Shown: positions 32,654 through 34,210 of the stretch, piece by piece
Layout of the letters: each line of letters opens with the position of its first letter
Position numbering within the stretch: the stretch's first letter is position 1
NCBI GenBank assembly: GCA_021162505.1
Contig: JAGGYO010000139.1
Span: 1 to 34,210 of the forward strand
Direction of reading: 5' to 3'
Length of the DNA: 34,210 bases
Source: a bacterium
Lineage (GTDB): Bacteria > AUK180
Notes under the pieces: generated by a model
Told to the model about the DNA's origin: nothing
The model's input: only the letters and a program-made list of their open reading frames with translations
The model's database searches: none
Program-made: the position numbers and the translations under genes

Positions 32654-33424
32654 TTGTTCGTAATAATATCAATCCTCATATCTCTAATTATTATAACTTT
32701 TCTCTATGCTTATTTTTATGAAAAAAACAGATTGATAATAAAAGAATATTATTTAAAAGGTATTCCATTTGATATGATGCTGATTTCAGGTATTCATTAT
32801 AGGAAACATACAAGATTTTTGGCAAAACTCGCAGAGAAGATAGTTGGTTTGGACATTGATATTATCTTGAATGGGGGTGATACATTTGAAAATGTAGAAG
32901 ATTTCGAACTTCTCAATGTTTTTAAGGGTCATCGTTCTTTTTTTGTTCTTGGTAACAATGATCATGGTAAAAAGGATGATCCTAAAAGGATTGAAAAAAT
33001 TGAAACCATTTTAGAAAAACATAATATACAATTAATGAGAAATGAAAATGTAAAATTGGCAGACAATTTTTATCTTATTGGTATTGATGATCCTCATAAA
33101 TTCAAGGAAGATGTAAAAACATCCTTCGAAAACATCCCGTATAATGCAATTAAATTTGTTCTTACCCATTCACCAGAGGCAAATATAGAAATATTAAAAT
33201 ATGAACCTGATTATATCTTTTTCGGGCATACGCATGGAGGGCAGGTAAGAATACCATTTATTGGGTCAATTTTTAATAATATAAAAAGGGGAAAAGTCCC
33301 AAAACTCGGGATCACAAAAAAGGGTAAAACAATGCTTATTCACACATCCGGTCTTGGAACCACTCTTTTACCCCTTCGGCTTTTCAATCCTCCCGAGATT
33401 ATTGTTCTAAGGAAGGAAATATAA
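32654..33424 (+). CDS. Membrane-anchored calcineurin-like metallophosphoesterase
   Basis: A 256-residue protein from TTG 32654, which follows the cysS stop directly; AAGGA (32641-32645) lies upstream. Residues 2-20 form a transmembrane anchor. The phosphoesterase motifs are NGGDTFEN (D76), VLGNNDHG (100-103), THSPE (H172) and FGHTHGGQVRIP (H192, H194). The first motif, normally SDxH, reads SGIH (G46, H48), so a metal-binding aspartate is missing, and GNHD has become GNND. The family resembles YkuE/LpxG-like enzymes; LpxG/LpxI/LpxH act on UDP-diacylglucosamine in lipid A synthesis, so its place after lpxA is suggestive but unproven. Confidence 0.75.
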   Translation: MFVIISILISLIIITFLYAYFYEKNRLIIKEYYLKGIPFDMMLISGIHYRKHTRFLAKLAEKIVGLDIDIILNGGDTFENVEDFELLNVFKGHRSFFVLGNNDHGKKDDPKRIEKIETILEKHNIQLMRNENVKLADNFYLIGIDDPHKFKEDVKTSFENIPYNAIKFVLTHSPEANIEILKYEPDYIFFGHTHGGQVRIPFIGSIFNNIKRGKVPKLGITKKGKTMLIHTSGLGTTLLPLRLFNPPEIIVLRKEI

Positions 33425-33503
33425 TAACCGTTCAAAATTGTTTTAAATTTATTGAGCAACTTCGAAACTTTTAAAAGTATTTAAGTGCAAACTAAAAAAA
33501 TAT

Positions 33504-33532
33504 TTGAATTAATAGAGATAAAATTGTAAAAT
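33504..33532 (+). promoter_or_regulatory. Candidate promoter of the lipoprotein gene
   Basis: TTGAAT (33504-33509) and TAAAAT (33527-33532) are 17 bp apart. The predicted start near 33539 would leave a leader of about 50 bases that folds into the hairpin at 33545-33576. Confidence 0.5.
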
Positions 33533-33544
33533 AAATTAAGGATA

Positions 33545-33576
33545 GCCCCGATTAGAACTAAAACTTTTAACGGGGC
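33545..33576 (+). promoter_or_regulatory. GC-rich hairpin in the leader of the lipoprotein gene
   Basis: GCCCCG (33545-33550) pairs with CGGGGC (33571-33576) around a 20-base AT-rich loop. The AAGGGAG ribosome binding site (33577-33583) starts directly after the stem. There is no U-tract, so it is not an ordinary terminator. It could protect the 5' end, be a target for a regulator or change access to the binding site. Confidence 0.5.
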
Positions 33577-33591
33577 AAGGGAGTTTGACAT

Positions 33592-34210
33592 ATGAAAAAG
33601 AGTATTTTTAAAGGGATTTTGGTTGTATTGTTGATTTTTGTTTTAGGTTTAGGTTTTCAAGGTTGCAAAAATAAAGTTGAAAATATTCAAAAAAAACAGG
33701 TTAAAAAGATAGAGAAGAAAGAAAATATAACACAACCTATTGAAAAAAAAGAAGTGGCTAAAAAACATAAAATAAAAAAGATAAAACTAAGTTCAAAATT
33801 AATTGATGATAAAATAAAGAAACATATTGATTGGAAGAATAAAGACGAAATAAAATTTTTAAAAAAATATTTAAAGACAAATGAAATGACAGACAAACGT
33901 TTTTATGATGAATACGAAATAAAGCCTGATTTTTTTGATGATAAAGATGAATATGATAAAAAGAAAGTAAATGCATTGGTTGTAGATGGTATCATAAAAT
34001 ATAAAACAGAAATAATGAAGAAAAAATATGAAGATTATATAAATTCTGAACAATATAAAAAAGATTTCAAAAAGTGTGCCGCGAAATTTATAAAAGATCC
34101 GCCATTATCCAAAAATGAATTGAGGGATATGTATGGAATAGAAAATTATGATTCATTAAATACGGAAAATAAGATAATTTTAATGGAATCACTTCTATCT
34201 GATAATATTA
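33592..34210 (+). CDS. Lipoprotein of unknown function (3' end outside the window)
   Basis: An open frame of 206 codons continues past the window edge. AAGGGAG lies 8 bp upstream. The N-terminus is a lipoprotein signal (MKKSIFKGILVVLLIFVLGL) with C25 in FQGC as the probable lipidated cysteine. The mature part is extremely lysine-rich and helical (KKIEKKENITQPIEKKEVAK) with no recognised domain; C25 is followed by KNK, so outer- or inner-membrane sorting cannot be told. It has its own promoter and leader hairpin, apart from the run that ends at 33424. Confidence 0.75.
   Translation, partial: MKKSIFKGILVVLLIFVLGLGFQGCKNKVENIQKKQVKKIEKKENITQPIEKKEVAKKHKIKKIKLSSKLIDDKIKKHIDWKNKDEIKFLKKYLKTNEMTDKRFYDEYEIKPDFFDDKDEYDKKKVNALVVDGIIKYKTEIMKKKYEDYINSEQYKKDFKKCAAKFIKDPPLSKNELRDMYGIENYDSLNTENKIILMESLLSDNI

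Noticed and set aside
33687..34053. Several minus-strand frames near the right edge
   Set aside because: They are phenylalanine/isoleucine-rich mirrors of a lysine-rich plus-strand lipoprotein gene that has a promoter, ribosome binding site and lipobox.
1..34210. tRNA or rRNA genes
   Set aside because: Reading both strands by eye I saw no T-loop/acceptor pattern or rRNA segment; a covariance search would be needed for a firm negative.

Overview
The window looks like a chromosomal stretch of an AT-rich, Gram-negative (diderm) bacterium. Envelope genes (bamA, skp, lpxD, fabZ, lpxA) show an outer membrane with lipid A. Genes are tightly packed with many ATGA or TAATG overlaps, use AGGAG-type ribosome binding sites, and have sigma70-like promoters. 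The gene content and style resemble a little-studied FCB-type lineage such as Cloacimonadota, but no rRNA or other firm taxonomic marker is present, so this placement is an inference.

Region 1 (1-1668, minus strand) holds a bifunctional phosphoglucose/phosphomannose isomerase, an RNase Z-like metallo-beta-lactamase protein and the first codons of a third gene. Region 2 (1712-3616, plus) starts with a consensus promoter. It carries an in-frame hybrid of a cupin fragment and a transketolase fragment, an ArsR-type regulator, a tandem octamer repeat, an HExxH putative metallopeptidase and an unknown protein.

Region 3 (3846-19031) is one dense run of 15 genes. It opens with a competence-like block: a membrane-anchored ComEA-like double helix-hairpin-helix (HhH) protein, a degenerate UvrD-like pseudo-helicase, a small membrane protein, an exported ComEC-type metallo-beta-lactamase with three HhH domains, and a second small membrane protein of 56 residues. 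Next come pheS-pheT, a coiled-coil protein, ZapA, a tandem PD-(D/E)XK nuclease with two AddB-like cysteine sets, recJ, a small unknown gene, a secreted TPR protein, lemA and an HtpX-type protease. The degenerate helicase, iron-sulfur nuclease, RecJ and HhH proteins suggest a shared role in DNA uptake, processing or repair.

Region 4 (19030-20893) is an accessory patch. A four-helix-bundle (S23) gene is bracketed by inverted 7-bp repeat arrays. It is followed by an HD-domain protein, a toxin-antitoxin-like small gene, a nucleotidyltransferase broken after about 28 codons, and about 400 bp of repeat remnants without a gene.

Region 5 (20894-33424) is a second dense run of 12 genes with no gap above 17 bp: Eis-like acetyltransferase, surE, pcm, a GalT-family protein, glgA, bamA, skp, lpxD, fabZ, lpxA, cysS and a membrane-anchored metallophosphoesterase. 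It joins repair/stress housekeeping, nucleotide-sugar and glycogen metabolism, and outer-membrane assembly. The window ends inside a lipoprotein gene that has its own promoter and a GC-rich hairpin just upstream of its ribosome binding site.
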